Source of the DNA: Streptomyces griseoluteus
GTDB taxonomy: Bacteria; Actinomycetota; Actinomycetes; Streptomycetales; Streptomycetaceae
Length of the DNA: 64,000 bases
Assembly: GCF_004784465.1 (NCBI RefSeq)
Contig: NZ_SRRU01000002.1
Coordinates: forward strand, 434,001-498,000
Direction: 5' to 3'
The notes under the pieces are model-generated. The model had not been told where the DNA came from. It saw nothing but the letters and a program-made list of their open reading frames with translations, and did not search any database. Below, in pieces: positions 9,382 to 18,894 of the stretch (position 1 is the first letter of the stretch; the number at the start of each line of letters is the position of its first letter). The position numbers and the translations under genes are program-made.

Positions 9382-10710
9382 TCACAGCCCCGGAATCCGG
9401 CCGTTGCGGAACAGGTCCAGGAACGTCTGGTGGTCGGCGCGGGCCCGGGCCCCGTAGCTGTGCGCGAAGTCCACCAGCAGGGGCGCGAACCCCTCCTCGT
9501 CGCCCGCGATGGCGGCGTCGATGGCCCGCTCGGTGGAGAACGGCACCAGGGACTCGCCCGAGGTGGTCTCGTCCGCCGCCGCGTGCATGGTGGCCGTGGC
9601 CCGGCCGAGGTCGGCGACGACGGCCGCGATCTCCTCCGGGTCGTCGATGTCGCTCCAGTCCAGGTCGACCGCGTACGGCGAGATCTCGGCGACCAGCTGG
9701 CCCGCGCCGTCCAGCTCGGTCCAGCCCAGCCACGGGTCGGCGTGCGCCTGCAGGGCGCGCTGGGAAATCACCGTGCGGTGGCCCTCGTGCTGGAAGTAAC
9801 CGGCGATGGCGGGGTCCGTGATGTGCCGGGAGACGGCCGGGGTCTGCGCCTGCTTGATGTAGATCACCACATCGTTCTCCAGCGCGTCCGTCGCCCCCTC
9901 CAGCAGGATGTTGTACGAGGGCAGCCCGGCCGAGCCGATCCCGATGCCCCGCCGCCCCACGACGTCCTTGACCCGGTAGGACTCCGGGCGGGCCAGCGAG
10001 GTCTCCGGGAGCGTCTCCAGGTAGCCGTCGAAGGCGGCCAGCACCTTGTACCGGGTGGCCGCGTCCAGCTCCACCGAGCCGCCGCCCGGCGCGAACCGGC
10101 GCTCGAAGTCGCGGATCTCCGTCATCGACTCCAGCAGCCCGAACCGGGTCAGGGAACGGGCGTCGCGCAGCGCGTCCAGCAGCGGGCCCTGGGCGGTGTC
10201 CAGGGTGAAGGGCGGCACCTCGTCGTCCTTGGCGCCGGTGGCCAGGGCGCGGATGCGCTCGCGGTAGGCGACCGCGTACACCGTCACCAGCTCGGTGATC
10301 TGGTCGTCGCTGAGCGCCTTCGCGTACCCGATCAGCGCGATGGAGGCGGCGAAGCGCTTGAGGTCCCAGGTGAAGGGGCCGACGTACGCCTCGTCGAAGT
10401 CGTTGACGTTGAAGACCAGGCGGCCGTTGGAGTCCATGTAGGTGCCGAAGTTCTCGGCGTGCAGGTCGCCGTGCACCCACACCCGCGAGGTGCGCTCGTC
10501 CAGGTACGGGCCGCCCCGCTTCTCGGCGTCCAGGTCGTGGTAGAAGAGGCCCGCCGTGCCCCGGTAGAAGGCGAAGGCGCTCGCGGCCATCTTGCGGAAC
10601 TTCACCCGGAACGCGGCCGGGTCCGCGGCCAGCAGCCGGCCGAAGGCGGTGTCGAAGACGGCGAGGATCTCCTCGCCGCGCTGCTCGTCACTGAGCTGGG
10701 AAACCGGCAT
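9382..10710 (-). CDS. DUF2252 family protein with a kinase-like fold
   Basis: 442 aa from the ATG at 10710, preceded by a strong AGGAGG nine bases upstream. DUF2252 proteins look like aminoglycoside-phosphotransferase/kinase-fold proteins: here FYRGTAGLFYHDL (49-60), then VHGDLHAENFG (79-89) matching the catalytic HGDxHxxN loop, and NVNDFDEA (101-108) matching the metal-binding DFD. This suggests ATP-dependent phosphotransfer, but the substrate of the family is not known to me. Divergent from dnaE across 208 bp. Confidence 0.87.
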   Translation of the reverse strand: MPVSQLSDEQRGEEILAVFDTAFGRLLAADPAAFRVKFRKMAASAFAFYRGTAGLFYHDLDAEKRGGPYLDERTSRVWVHGDLHAENFGTYMDSNGRLVFNVNDFDEAYVGPFTWDLKRFAASIALIGYAKALSDDQITELVTVYAVAYRERIRALATGAKDDEVPPFTLDTAQGPLLDALRDARSLTRFGLLESMTEIRDFERRFAPGGGSVELDAATRYKVLAAFDGYLETLPETSLARPESYRVKDVVGRRGIGIGSAGLPSYNILLEGATDALENDVVIYIKQAQTPAVSRHITDPAIAGYFQHEGHRTVISQRALQAHADPWLGWTELDGAGQLVAEISPYAVDLDWSDIDDPEEIAAVVADLGRATATMHAAADETTSGESLVPFSTERAIDAAIAGDEEGFAPLLVDFAHSYGARARADHQTFLDLFRNGRIPGL

Positions 10711-10918
10711 CGCGGGGTGCCTCCTGGTGCGGGATCGTGCGTGAGGTGAGCGGGAACACGGGAGGAGCCGTACCGCCGTGCCCCCCGTCCACAACGGGCG
10801 GCGCCGCGCCGGAGTGCCCGGTTCCCACCTGAAGGTACGCGGACCGGGCCCGGCGGTGTCAGTGCCGGGGCATAGACTTCCTCGCTGTCCCCTTCTTGTT
10901 CATCCGGAGGCCGAAACC

Positions 10919-13900
10919 GTGTCGAAGCCGCCCTTCACGCACCTGCACGTCCACACCCAGTACTCGCTGCTGGACGGTGCCGCGCGGCTCAAGGACATGT
11001 TCAACGCCTGCAACGAGATGGGCATGACGCACATCGCCATGTCCGACCACGGCAACCTGCACGGGGCGTACGACTTCTTCCACTCCGCGAAGAAGGCAGG
11101 GATCACCCCCATCATCGGGATCGAGGCGTATGTCGCCCCCGAGTCCCGGCGCAACAAGCGCAAGATCCAGTGGGGCCAGCCGCACCAGAAGCGGGACGAC
11201 GTCTCCGGCTCCGGCGGTTACACCCACAAGACGATGTGGGCGGTGAACAAGACCGGCCTGCACAACATCTTCCGGCTGTCCTCCGACGCGTACGCCGAGG
11301 GCTGGCTGCAGAAGTGGCCCCGGATGGACAAGGAGACCATCTCCAAGTGGTCCGAGGGGATCGTGGCCTCCACCGGCTGCCCCTCCGGCGAGGTGCAGAC
11401 CCGCCTCCGGCTCGGTCAGTTCGACGAGGCCCTCAAGGCCGCCTCCGACTACCAGGACATCTTCGGCAAGGACCGGTACTTCCTGGAGCTGATGGACCAC
11501 GGCATCGACATCGAGCACCGGGTCCGCGACGGCCTGCTGGAGATCGGCAAGAAGCTCGGCATCCCCCCGCTGGTCACCAACGACTCGCACTACACCTACG
11601 CGCACGAGGCGGCCGCCCACGACGCCCTGCTGTGCATCCAGACCGGCAAGAACCTCTCCGAGCCCGGCCGCTTCAAGTTCGACGGCACCGGCTACTACCT
11701 GAAGTCCACGGACGAGATGTACGCCATCGACTCCTCCGACGCCTGGCAGGAGGGCTGCGCCAACACCCTCCTGGTGGCGGAGATGGTCGACACCACGGGC
11801 ATGTTCGAGGCCAAGAACCTCATGCCCAAGTTCGACATCCCGGACGGCTACACCGAGGTCAGCTGGTTCAAGGAGGAGGTGCGCCGCGGCATGGAGCGCC
11901 GCTTCCCGGGCGGCATCCCCGAGGACCGGCAGAAGCAGGCCGAGTACGAGATGGACGTCATCATCTCGATGGGCTTCCCCGGCTACTTCCTCGTGGTCGC
12001 CGACTTCATCATGTGGGCCAAGAACAACGGCATCGCGGTCGGCCCCGGCCGAGGCTCCGCGGCCGGTTCGATCGTCGCCTACGCCATGGGAATCACCGAC
12101 CTCGACCCGATCCCGCACGGCCTGATCTTCGAGCGGTTCCTCAACCCCGAGCGCATCTCGATGCCCGATGTCGACATCGACTTCGACGAGCGCAGGCGCG
12201 TCGAGGTGATCCGGTACGTGACCGAGAAGTACGGCGCCGACAAGGTCGCCATGATCGGCACCTACGGCACCATCAAGGCCAAGAACGCGATCAAGGACTC
12301 CGCGCGCGTGCTGGGCTACCCGTACGCGATGGGCGACCGGATCACCAAGGCCATGCCCGCCGACGTCCTCGGCAAGGGCATCAACATCGACGGCATCACC
12401 AACCCCGAGCACCCCCGTTACTCGGAGGCGGGCGAGGTCCGGGCGATGTACGAGAACGAACCGGACGTGAAGAAGGTCATCGACACCGCGCGCGGTGTGG
12501 AGGGCCTGGTCCGGCAGATGGGTGTGCACGCCGCCGGCGTGATCATGTCCAGCGAGACCATCACCGAGCACGTCCCGGTGTGGGTGAGGCACACCGACGG
12601 CGTGACCATCACCCAGTGGGACTACCCGAGCTGTGAGTCGCTCGGCCTGCTGAAGATGGACTTCCTGGGCCTGCGCAACCTCACGATCATGGACGACGCC
12701 GTCAAGATGGTGAAGGCCAACAAGGGGATCGACATCGATCTCCTGAGCCTTCCGCTCGACGACCCCAAGACCTTCGAGCTGCTCCAGCGCGGCGACACCC
12801 TCGGCGTCTTCCAGTTCGACGGCGGCCCCATGCGCTCGCTGCTGCGCCTGATGAAGCCGGACAACTTCGAGGACATCTCCGCCGTCTCGGCCCTGTACCG
12901 GCCGGGCCCGATGGGCATGAACTCCCACACCAACTACGCCCTGCGCAAGAACGGGCAGCAGGAGATCACGCCGATCCACCCGGAGCTGGAGGAGCCGCTC
13001 CGGGAGGTCCTGGACGTCACCTACGGCCTGATCGTGTACCAGGAGCAGGTGCAGAAGGCCGCCCAGATCATCGCGGGTTACTCGCTCGGCGAGGCCGACA
13101 TCCTCCGCCGGGTGATGGGCAAGAAGAAGCCCGAGGAACTGGCGAAGAACTTCGTCCTGTTCCAGAAGGGCGCCCGCGACAAGGGCTTCAGCGACGAGGC
13201 CATCCAGGCGCTGTGGGACGTGCTGGTCCCGTTCGCCGGATACGCGTTCAACAAGGCGCACTCCGCCGCGTACGGCCTGGTGTCCTACTGGACCGCCTAT
13301 CTGAAGGCCAACTACCCGGCCGAGTACATGGCCGGCCTGCTGACCTCGGTCAAGGACGACAAGGACAAGTCGGCGGTCTACCTCAACGAGTGCCGCCGCA
13401 TGGGCATCAAGGTGCTCCCGCCGAACGTCAACGAGTCGGAGTCCAACTTCGCCGCCCAGGGCGACGACGTGATCCTCTTCGGCCTCTCCGCGGTGCGCAA
13501 CGTGGGCACCAACGTGGTCGAGGCGATCATCCGGGGCCGCAAGACCAAGGGGAAGTACCTCTCCTTCCCGGACTACCTCGACAAGGTCGAGGCGGTCGCC
13601 TGCAACAAGCGCACCACCGAGTCGCTGATCAAGGCCGGCGCCTTCGACTCGATGAACCACACCCGCAAGGGCCTCACCGCGCAGTACGAGCCGATGATCG
13701 ACAACGTGGTCGCGGTCAAGCGCAAGGAGGCCGAGGGGCAGTTCGACCTCTTCGGCGGCATGGGCGACGACGCCGGCGACGAGCCCGGCTTCGGACTGGA
13801 CGTCCAGTTCACCGACGAGGAGTGGGAGAAGACCTATCTCCTCGCCCAGGAGCGGGAGATGCTCGGTCTCTACGTCTCCGACCACCCGCTCTTCGGCCTG

Positions 13901-14458
13901 GAGCACGTGCTCTCCGACAAGGCCGACGCGGGCATCTCCCAGCTGACCGGCGGCGAGCACTCCGACGGCGCGGTGGTGACCATCGGCGGCATCATCTCCG
14001 GCCTCCAGCGCAAGATGACCAAGCAGGGCAACGCCTGGGCCATCGCCACCGTGGAGGACCTCGCGGGCTCCATCGAGTGCATGTTCTTCCCGGCGACCTA
14101 CCAGCTCGTCTCGACCCAACTCGTCGAGGACGCCGTGGTGTTCGTCAAGGGCAGGCTCGACAAGCGGGAGGACGTGCCGCGGCTGGTCGCCATGGAGCTG
14201 CAGGTGCCCGACCTGTCCAACGCGGGCACCAACGCCCCCGTGGTGCTGACCATCCCGGCGGTCCGGGTCACCCCGCCGATGATCAGCCGCCTCGGCGAGA
14301 TCCTCACCCACCACAAGGGCGACAGCGAGGTCCGCATCAAACTCCAGGGCCCGCACAAGACCACCGTGCTGCGCCTGGACCGGCACCGGGTCAAGCCCGA
14401 CCCCGCGCTCTACGGCGACCTGAAGGTCCTGCTCGGCCCGTCCTGCCTGACCGGCTGA
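10919..14458 (+). CDS. dnaE: DNA polymerase III subunit alpha
   Basis: 1179 aa from the GTG at 10919, with GGAGG eleven bases upstream; upstream codons in the same frame are not coding-like. Catalytic subunit of the replicative polymerase. An N-terminal PHP domain begins with THLHVHTQYS (7-16). The palm carries PDVDIDFDERR with catalytic Asp417 and Asp419. Helix-hairpin-helix and OB domains follow (FGLSAVRNVG; VVTIGGIISGLQRKMTKQGN). No intein interrupts it. Length matches the major Streptomyces DnaE. A strong hairpin follows the stop. Confidence 0.97.
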   Translation: MSKPPFTHLHVHTQYSLLDGAARLKDMFNACNEMGMTHIAMSDHGNLHGAYDFFHSAKKAGITPIIGIEAYVAPESRRNKRKIQWGQPHQKRDDVSGSGGYTHKTMWAVNKTGLHNIFRLSSDAYAEGWLQKWPRMDKETISKWSEGIVASTGCPSGEVQTRLRLGQFDEALKAASDYQDIFGKDRYFLELMDHGIDIEHRVRDGLLEIGKKLGIPPLVTNDSHYTYAHEAAAHDALLCIQTGKNLSEPGRFKFDGTGYYLKSTDEMYAIDSSDAWQEGCANTLLVAEMVDTTGMFEAKNLMPKFDIPDGYTEVSWFKEEVRRGMERRFPGGIPEDRQKQAEYEMDVIISMGFPGYFLVVADFIMWAKNNGIAVGPGRGSAAGSIVAYAMGITDLDPIPHGLIFERFLNPERISMPDVDIDFDERRRVEVIRYVTEKYGADKVAMIGTYGTIKAKNAIKDSARVLGYPYAMGDRITKAMPADVLGKGINIDGITNPEHPRYSEAGEVRAMYENEPDVKKVIDTARGVEGLVRQMGVHAAGVIMSSETITEHVPVWVRHTDGVTITQWDYPSCESLGLLKMDFLGLRNLTIMDDAVKMVKANKGIDIDLLSLPLDDPKTFELLQRGDTLGVFQFDGGPMRSLLRLMKPDNFEDISAVSALYRPGPMGMNSHTNYALRKNGQQEITPIHPELEEPLREVLDVTYGLIVYQEQVQKAAQIIAGYSLGEADILRRVMGKKKPEELAKNFVLFQKGARDKGFSDEAIQALWDVLVPFAGYAFNKAHSAAYGLVSYWTAYLKANYPAEYMAGLLTSVKDDKDKSAVYLNECRRMGIKVLPPNVNESESNFAAQGDDVILFGLSAVRNVGTNVVEAIIRGRKTKGKYLSFPDYLDKVEAVACNKRTTESLIKAGAFDSMNHTRKGLTAQYEPMIDNVVAVKRKEAEGQFDLFGGMGDDAGDEPGFGLDVQFTDEEWEKTYLLAQEREMLGLYVSDHPLFGLEHVLSDKADAGISQLTGGEHSDGAVVTIGGIISGLQRKMTKQGNAWAIATVEDLAGSIECMFFPATYQLVSTQLVEDAVVFVKGRLDKREDVPRLVAMELQVPDLSNAGTNAPVVLTIPAVRVTPPMISRLGEILTHHKGDSEVRIKLQGPHKTTVLRLDRHRVKPDPALYGDLKVLLGPSCLTG

Positions 14459-14497
14459 GCCCGGCGGGGGCACGGAGCCAAGGCGATACGCGGAACA

Positions 14498-14530
14498 AAA
14501 GGGGCGCACCCCGCGGCGGTGCGCCCCTTT
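14498..14530. terminator. Bidirectional rho-independent-like terminator after dnaE
   Basis: Perfect 13-bp arms (aaaggggcgcacc and its complement) with a 7-nt loop, flanked by A-rich sequence on one side and cccttt on the other. It lies between the convergent dnaE and DUF6243 genes, so it can serve both strands. Confidence 0.85.
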
Positions 14531-14570
14531 CTGTATGCCCGCTGTGGGCTCAAATGCCCTGTGGCGACAT

Positions 14571-14744
14571 TCAGTTGTGGCCGAAGCGCTTGTTCTGCTT
14601 GCGGGTGTAGTCCTGCTGGCCGCCCGCGACCTGGGCGGTGGCCTCCTGCGCCTCGGGGGCCTGCTCGCTCGAGCGCTGGGACTGCTCGGCCTGGGAAGCG
14701 CGGTTCTTCGGGCCGGTCTGCTTGCGGTTCTTGTTCTTGGCCAT
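14571..14744 (-). CDS. DUF6243-type small basic protein
   Basis: 57 aa, found by reading the strand; ATG at 14744 with AGGAGG eight bases upstream. Lys/Arg/Gln-rich and without hydrophobic segments: it opens MAKNKNRKQTGPKNRA and ends DYTRKQNKRFGHN. I recognise it as the small conserved Streptomyces protein now called DUF6243; function unknown. The basic, polar composition would suit a nucleic-acid-associated or intrinsically disordered protein, but that is inference. Convergent with dnaE. Confidence 0.85.
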   Translation of the reverse strand: MAKNKNRKQTGPKNRASQAEQSQRSSEQAPEAQEATAQVAGGQQDYTRKQNKRFGHN

Positions 14745-14784
14745 GGGGATCTGCCTCCTGAAGGGGGTCTAGGGGCCAGGGCCG

Positions 14785-14812
14785 AAATTAGATTCACATA
14801 CGCTGACATCAA
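14785..14812 (-). promoter_or_regulatory. Possible promoter of the DUF6243 gene
   Basis: On the minus strand TTGATG (14812-14807) and TAATTT (14790-14785) are separated by 16 bases in a locally AT-rich stretch, about 35 bases upstream of the start codon. Found by eye; no transcript evidence. Confidence 0.3.
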
Positions 14813-14960
14813 GCGCATGTCGGATAATTACCGTGTGTGACAGGGTTGATGGGGACACCGGCCCCCGAAACGCCACGCCGAAGATCGAGTTCCGGCCGTT
14901 AACCCCCGCGCGGTCGGGCAGACTCGAAGGAACGCCGAAGCAATACCTCCCGGAAAGAGG

Positions 14961-16187
14961 GTGAGTCGCGTGGACCGCTGCATCGTCCTGGTGGACGCCG
15001 GGTATCTGCTGGGAGCCGCCGCGAGCCTCCTCGCCGGTGAGCCCTCGCGGTCCCGGATCATCGTCGACCACACCGCGCTCATCCAGGCGCTGCGCGAACG
15101 CGCCGAGTCCGAGACCGGCCGCCCGCTGCTGCGCATCTACTGGTTCGACGGCGCCCCCGACCGGGTCCCCCAGCCGGAGCACCGCAGGCTCCGGGTGATG
15201 CCCCGCGTGACCGTCCGGCTCGGCGCCCTGACCAGAAGCGACGGCCGCTGGGCCCAGAAGGGCGTCGACGCGGCCATGCACGCGGAGCTGACCGAGCTGG
15301 CCCGTAACCGCGCCTGCTCCGACATCGTCCTCGTCACCGGCGACGGCGATCTGCTGCCCGGCATGATGGCGGCCAAGGAGCACGGTGTCGCCGTCCACCT
15401 ATGGGCCGTGCAGGCCGCCGACGGGGACTACAACCAGTCCGAGGACCTGGTCGCCGAGGCCGACGAGCGGCGCGTGCTGGACCGCGCCTGGATCGTCAAG
15501 GCCGTCCGCGCCAAGGAGCTCACCGGCGTCTGCGCCCCGCCCCCGGCGCCGCGTCCCGAGATCGCCGCGATCCTCTCCGCCCCCCTGCCCGAGTCCGCGC
15601 CCTCCGGCCGCGAAGGCACCGCCGAGGACGACACCCATCGCCCGGCCGCCCCCGCCTCGGAGAACGGCACCCAGGACCGGGCCGTCGCCCACAAGGGCGT
15701 CCCCACCCCCAAGGACCTGGCCGCGCTGCGCGCTTCCGGTGCCGCGCCGGCGCAGGCTCCGGCGAGCGCCACCCTGCGCTGGTCCTCCGACAAGGGCTGG
15801 GTGGACCGGCCGGGCACCGCCGCCGAGCCGCCGGAGGTCGCCGCCATGCCGACCCTGGCGCAGCTCACCACCGCCGAGCAGCGCTGGGCGGACCGCGAGG
15901 AGGACATCACCACGGTCGGCGGCGACCCCTACGAGGTCGGCCAGGTGTTCGCCCGCCGCTGGATGGCCCGGCTCGGCGACCAGGGCCACCTCCAGCGGCT
16001 GTCCGCGATGTACCCCCGCATCCCGCACCGCATCGACGGCGAGCTGCTGCGCTACGCGGCCCGCTTCGGTCTGCTCGCCCACAAGGACGACCAGATCGAC
16101 GAGCACGACCGTTACGCCATCCGGGCGGGGTTCTGGCGGGAATTCGACGTCCCGGCCGCGGCGGAGAACGCCACCGCCGGGGAGTGA
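14961..16187 (+). CDS. NYN domain (PIN-like ribonuclease fold) protein
   Basis: 408 aa, GTG start at 14961 after ggaaagagg. Residues 5-155 form a NYN/LabA-like domain: the acidic residues expected for a metal-binding nuclease site are Asp12 (VLVDAGYLLG), Asp63 (WFDGAPD), Asp103 (KGVDAAM) and Asp128/Asp130 (VTGDGDLLP). A Pro/Ala-rich linker (about 190-310) leads to a C-terminal domain (YEVGQVFARRWMARL...RYAARFGLLA) that looks like a winged-helix or RNA-binding module. It probably acts on RNA; the target is unknown. Alone, followed by an ABC transporter pair. Confidence 0.88.
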   Translation: MSRVDRCIVLVDAGYLLGAAASLLAGEPSRSRIIVDHTALIQALRERAESETGRPLLRIYWFDGAPDRVPQPEHRRLRVMPRVTVRLGALTRSDGRWAQKGVDAAMHAELTELARNRACSDIVLVTGDGDLLPGMMAAKEHGVAVHLWAVQAADGDYNQSEDLVAEADERRVLDRAWIVKAVRAKELTGVCAPPPAPRPEIAAILSAPLPESAPSGREGTAEDDTHRPAAPASENGTQDRAVAHKGVPTPKDLAALRASGAAPAQAPASATLRWSSDKGWVDRPGTAAEPPEVAAMPTLAQLTTAEQRWADREEDITTVGGDPYEVGQVFARRWMARLGDQGHLQRLSAMYPRIPHRIDGELLRYAARFGLLAHKDDQIDEHDRYAIRAGFWREFDVPAAAENATAGE

Positions 16188-16266
16188 ACGCGCCCTGACC
16201 GGCGGATGCCGAGATGAGGTGCCCCAAAGGCGAGTAAAGGGGCCGCACCGCGTAGTCTCGTCCCTC

Positions 16267-17280
16267 GTGACCACGCGCGCGGGAGAGCCACTCAGGTACG
16301 ACGACGTCGTACGCGTGCGCGCGCTCAGCAAGACCTATCCGCCCCTCAAGGGGCGGCGCGGAGCGGCCGGGGCGCCCGAGGTCCGGGCCACCGACCAGGT
16401 GACCCTGGACGTGCGGCACGGCGAGATCTTCGGGCTGCTCGGCCCGAACGGCGCGGGCAAGTCCACCCTGGTCCGCCAGCTCACCGGGCTGCTGCGCCCC
16501 GACTCCGGCAGCGTCGAGATCCTCGGCCACGACATCGTGCGCCACCCCGAGCGGGCCGCCCGCATCCTCGCATACCTGGGCCAGGAGTCCTCCGCGCTGG
16601 ACGAGCTGACCGTCGCCCTCGCCGCCGAGACCACCGGCCGGCTGCGCGGCCTGGAGGCACGCGCCGCCCGCGCCGAACGTGACGCCGTACTGGACGAGCT
16701 GGGCCTCGCCCCGATCGCCGGACGCCCGCTGAAGAAGCTGTCGGGCGGCCAGCGGCGGCTCGCCTGCCTCGCCGCCGCCCTCGTGGGCGCCCGCCCGCTG
16801 CTGGTGCTGGACGAGCCGACCACCGGCATGGACCCGGTGGCCCGGCGCGCGGTCTGGGCCGCCGTCGACCGGCGCCGGGCCGAGCAGGGCGCCACCGTGC
16901 TGCTGGTCACCCACAACGTCATCGAGGCCGAGACCGTGCTCGACCGCGTTGCCGTGCTCGACGAGGGCCGGGTGATCGCCTGCGACACCCCGGCCGGGCT
17001 CAAGGAGCGGGTCTCCGGCGAGGTCCGGGTCGAGCTGGTCTGGCGGGAGCGGGCGCCGCTGGAGGTGCCCGAGGTCGCCGTACTGCGCGAGCGGGCCGTG
17101 GAGGCGGGGCGCCGCTGGACGCTCCGGCTCGCCCCCGAGGAGGCGCGGGCCGCCGTCGCCACCGTCACCGGCGGGGCCGCCTTCGCCGCGCTGGACGACT
17201 TCACCCTCGCCACGCCGAGCCTGGAGGACGTCTACCTCGCCCTCGGCGGGGCCGCCCGGCAGGGGCTGGTGAAGGCGTGA
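16267..17280 (+). CDS. ABC transporter ATP-binding protein
   Basis: 337 aa from the GTG at 16267; the upstream open frame is a shadow of the NYN gene. Walker A GPNGAGKS (59-66), signature LSGGQRR, Walker B LLVLDEPTTGMDP and the H-loop VTHN are all present. The C-terminal 90 residues resemble the regulatory extension of DrrA-type exporters. With the membrane gene that follows it forms an ABC-2 type exporter; the substrate is unknown. Confidence 0.94.
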   Translation: MTTRAGEPLRYDDVVRVRALSKTYPPLKGRRGAAGAPEVRATDQVTLDVRHGEIFGLLGPNGAGKSTLVRQLTGLLRPDSGSVEILGHDIVRHPERAARILAYLGQESSALDELTVALAAETTGRLRGLEARAARAERDAVLDELGLAPIAGRPLKKLSGGQRRLACLAAALVGARPLLVLDEPTTGMDPVARRAVWAAVDRRRAEQGATVLLVTHNVIEAETVLDRVAVLDEGRVIACDTPAGLKERVSGEVRVELVWRERAPLEVPEVAVLRERAVEAGRRWTLRLAPEEARAAVATVTGGAAFAALDDFTLATPSLEDVYLALGGAARQGLVKA

Positions 17281-17356
17281 GCGCGGTCCTGATCGCATCC
17301 GTATGGTCCCTCGGGGACGTCTGTCCGGCCGCCGTCGGGAAGAGGAGCAGCGCGTC

Positions 17357-18178
17357 GTGAGTGTCGTACCCGCCGAGGTCCTGCCGGGCGCCGCGAGGAG
17401 CGGGCCGGGGCAGGCGCGGCGCGCGGCCGAGCTGGGGCCGCCCGTGCGGCTGTGGCCGTCGCTGGCCGCCGTCTACCGGGCCCAGTTGTCGCGGGCCCGG
17501 GTGGCGCGCATCCCGCTGCTGTTCGTGGCGACCTTCCAGTCGGTCGGCATCGCCGTGATGATGCGGGGCGTGGTGGACAGCGGGCCCGAGGCGCAGGCCG
17601 TGGTCGCCGGGTCCTCGGTGCTGGTCGTCGCGTACGTGGCGCTGAACCTGCTCTCGCAGTACTTCGGCCAGTTGCGCGCCAGCGGCGGGCTCGACCACTA
17701 CGCCACGCTGCCGGTGCCGCCGGCCGCCGTGGTGCTGGGCGCGGCGGCCGCGTACGCCTCCTTCACCGTGCCGGGGACGCTGGTCACCGCGGTCGTGGGC
17801 TGCGCGCTGTTCGGGCTGCCGCTGTCCAACCTCTGGGTGCTGCTGGCGGTGATCCCGCTGGCCGGGGCCGCGCTGTCCGGGCTCGGCGCCGCGTTCGGGC
17901 TGCTCGCCCCGCGCCCCGAACTCGCCACACTGCTCGGCCAGCTCGGCATGTCGGCGGCGCTGCTGCTCGGCGTGCTGCCCGCCGACCGGATGCCCGGCGT
18001 CGTGCGCTTCGCCCGCGACCTGCTGCCCTCGACCTACGGGGTGGAGGCGTACGCGCGCACCTTCGGCCCGCACCCCGACTGGGCGGTGGTCCTCGCTGAC
18101 CTGGGGGTGTGCGCGGGCGTCGGAGTGATCTCGCTGGCCGTGGCGACCCGCGCGTACCGCAGGGCCGCCGTCCGGTGA
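17357..18178 (+). CDS. ABC-2 type transporter permease
   Basis: 273 aa from the GTG at 17357, which has gaggag about nine bases upstream; an ATG at 17303 would add 18 charged residues. Six hydrophobic segments lie between about residue 50 and the C-terminus, as in DrrB-like permeases. It follows the ATPase gene by 76 bp and should form the membrane channel of the same exporter. The stop is 34 bp before the next gene. Confidence 0.88.
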   Translation: MSVVPAEVLPGAARSGPGQARRAAELGPPVRLWPSLAAVYRAQLSRARVARIPLLFVATFQSVGIAVMMRGVVDSGPEAQAVVAGSSVLVVAYVALNLLSQYFGQLRASGGLDHYATLPVPPAAVVLGAAAAYASFTVPGTLVTAVVGCALFGLPLSNLWVLLAVIPLAGAALSGLGAAFGLLAPRPELATLLGQLGMSAALLLGVLPADRMPGVVRFARDLLPSTYGVEAYARTFGPHPDWAVVLADLGVCAGVGVISLAVATRAYRRAAVR

Positions 18179-18212
18179 CGCGGCGCGCGACGCGACCTGG
18201 CACGATGTCAGG

Positions 18213-18890
18213 GTGACCGCACCGCTGACTCCGCCACCGCCGCCGCACGACGACTTCGCGCATCAGCACGGAGGGGGCCCCTCGGGCGGGACACCGGTCG
18301 CGGACCCGTACGGACAGGACGGCCCCGGTATGAAGACCGAAGTACGCGAAGCCGTCGTCGTGGCCGTGGCGGTGGCCCTCTCCGGGGTGCTGCTGGGGTT
18401 GCTGTGGTGGTGGCTGGCCCCGCACGTGCCGCTGGTGGGCGAGGAGACCGACCGGAGCTGGGTGGTCTACCTCAAGGACACCGAGGGCGAGCAGGCGGCC
18501 GGGGTGGACGGCACCTTCGCCCTGCTGGGCCTGGCGTTCGGCCTGATCAGCGCGGTCCTGGTGTTCCTGCTGCGGCGGCGCGGGGGTGTGCCGCTGGTGG
18601 TGGGCCTCGGTGTCGGCGGGCTGCTCGCCTCGGTGCTGGGCTGGCGGCTCGGGGTCTGGCTGGGCCCGACCTCGGACGTCATCGCGCACGCCAAGGCGGT
18701 CGGCGCCGGTGTCACCTTCCCGGCACCGCTCCGGCTCGGTGCCAAGGGCGCCCTGCTGGCCTGGCCGCTGGGCGCGCTCCTGGTCCACCTGGGCCTGACG
18801 GCTCTTTTCGGCCCCCGCGACCCCGACCCGTACGAGCAGGGCCCCTACGACCACGAGCCGCGGGGCCCGTACGGGACGCCGTCCGCGTAA
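18213..18890 (+). CDS. DUF2567 family membrane protein
   Basis: 225 aa, GTG start at 18213. A disordered Pro/His/Gly-rich N-terminus of about 40 residues precedes four hydrophobic segments (about 48-70, 105-122, 127-150, 178-195). The C-terminus is again low complexity with the repeated DPDPYEQGPYDHEPRGPY pattern. It matches the actinobacterial DUF2567 family as I recall it (VREAVVVAVAVALSGVLLG); function unknown. Convergent with the YbaK gene, only 4 bp apart. Confidence 0.8.
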   Translation: MTAPLTPPPPPHDDFAHQHGGGPSGGTPVADPYGQDGPGMKTEVREAVVVAVAVALSGVLLGLLWWWLAPHVPLVGEETDRSWVVYLKDTEGEQAAGVDGTFALLGLAFGLISAVLVFLLRRRGGVPLVVGLGVGGLLASVLGWRLGVWLGPTSDVIAHAKAVGAGVTFPAPLRLGAKGALLAWPLGALLVHLGLTALFGPRDPDPYEQGPYDHEPRGPYGTPSA

Positions 18891-18894
18891 CCGG

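Noticed and set aside
10859..14818. A 1319-residue open frame antisense to dnaE
   Set aside because: In DNA this GC-rich, antisense frames stay open because stop codons are rare. Its translation is low-complexity, dominated by Val, Gly, Asp and His, and dnaE on the other strand has all family motifs.
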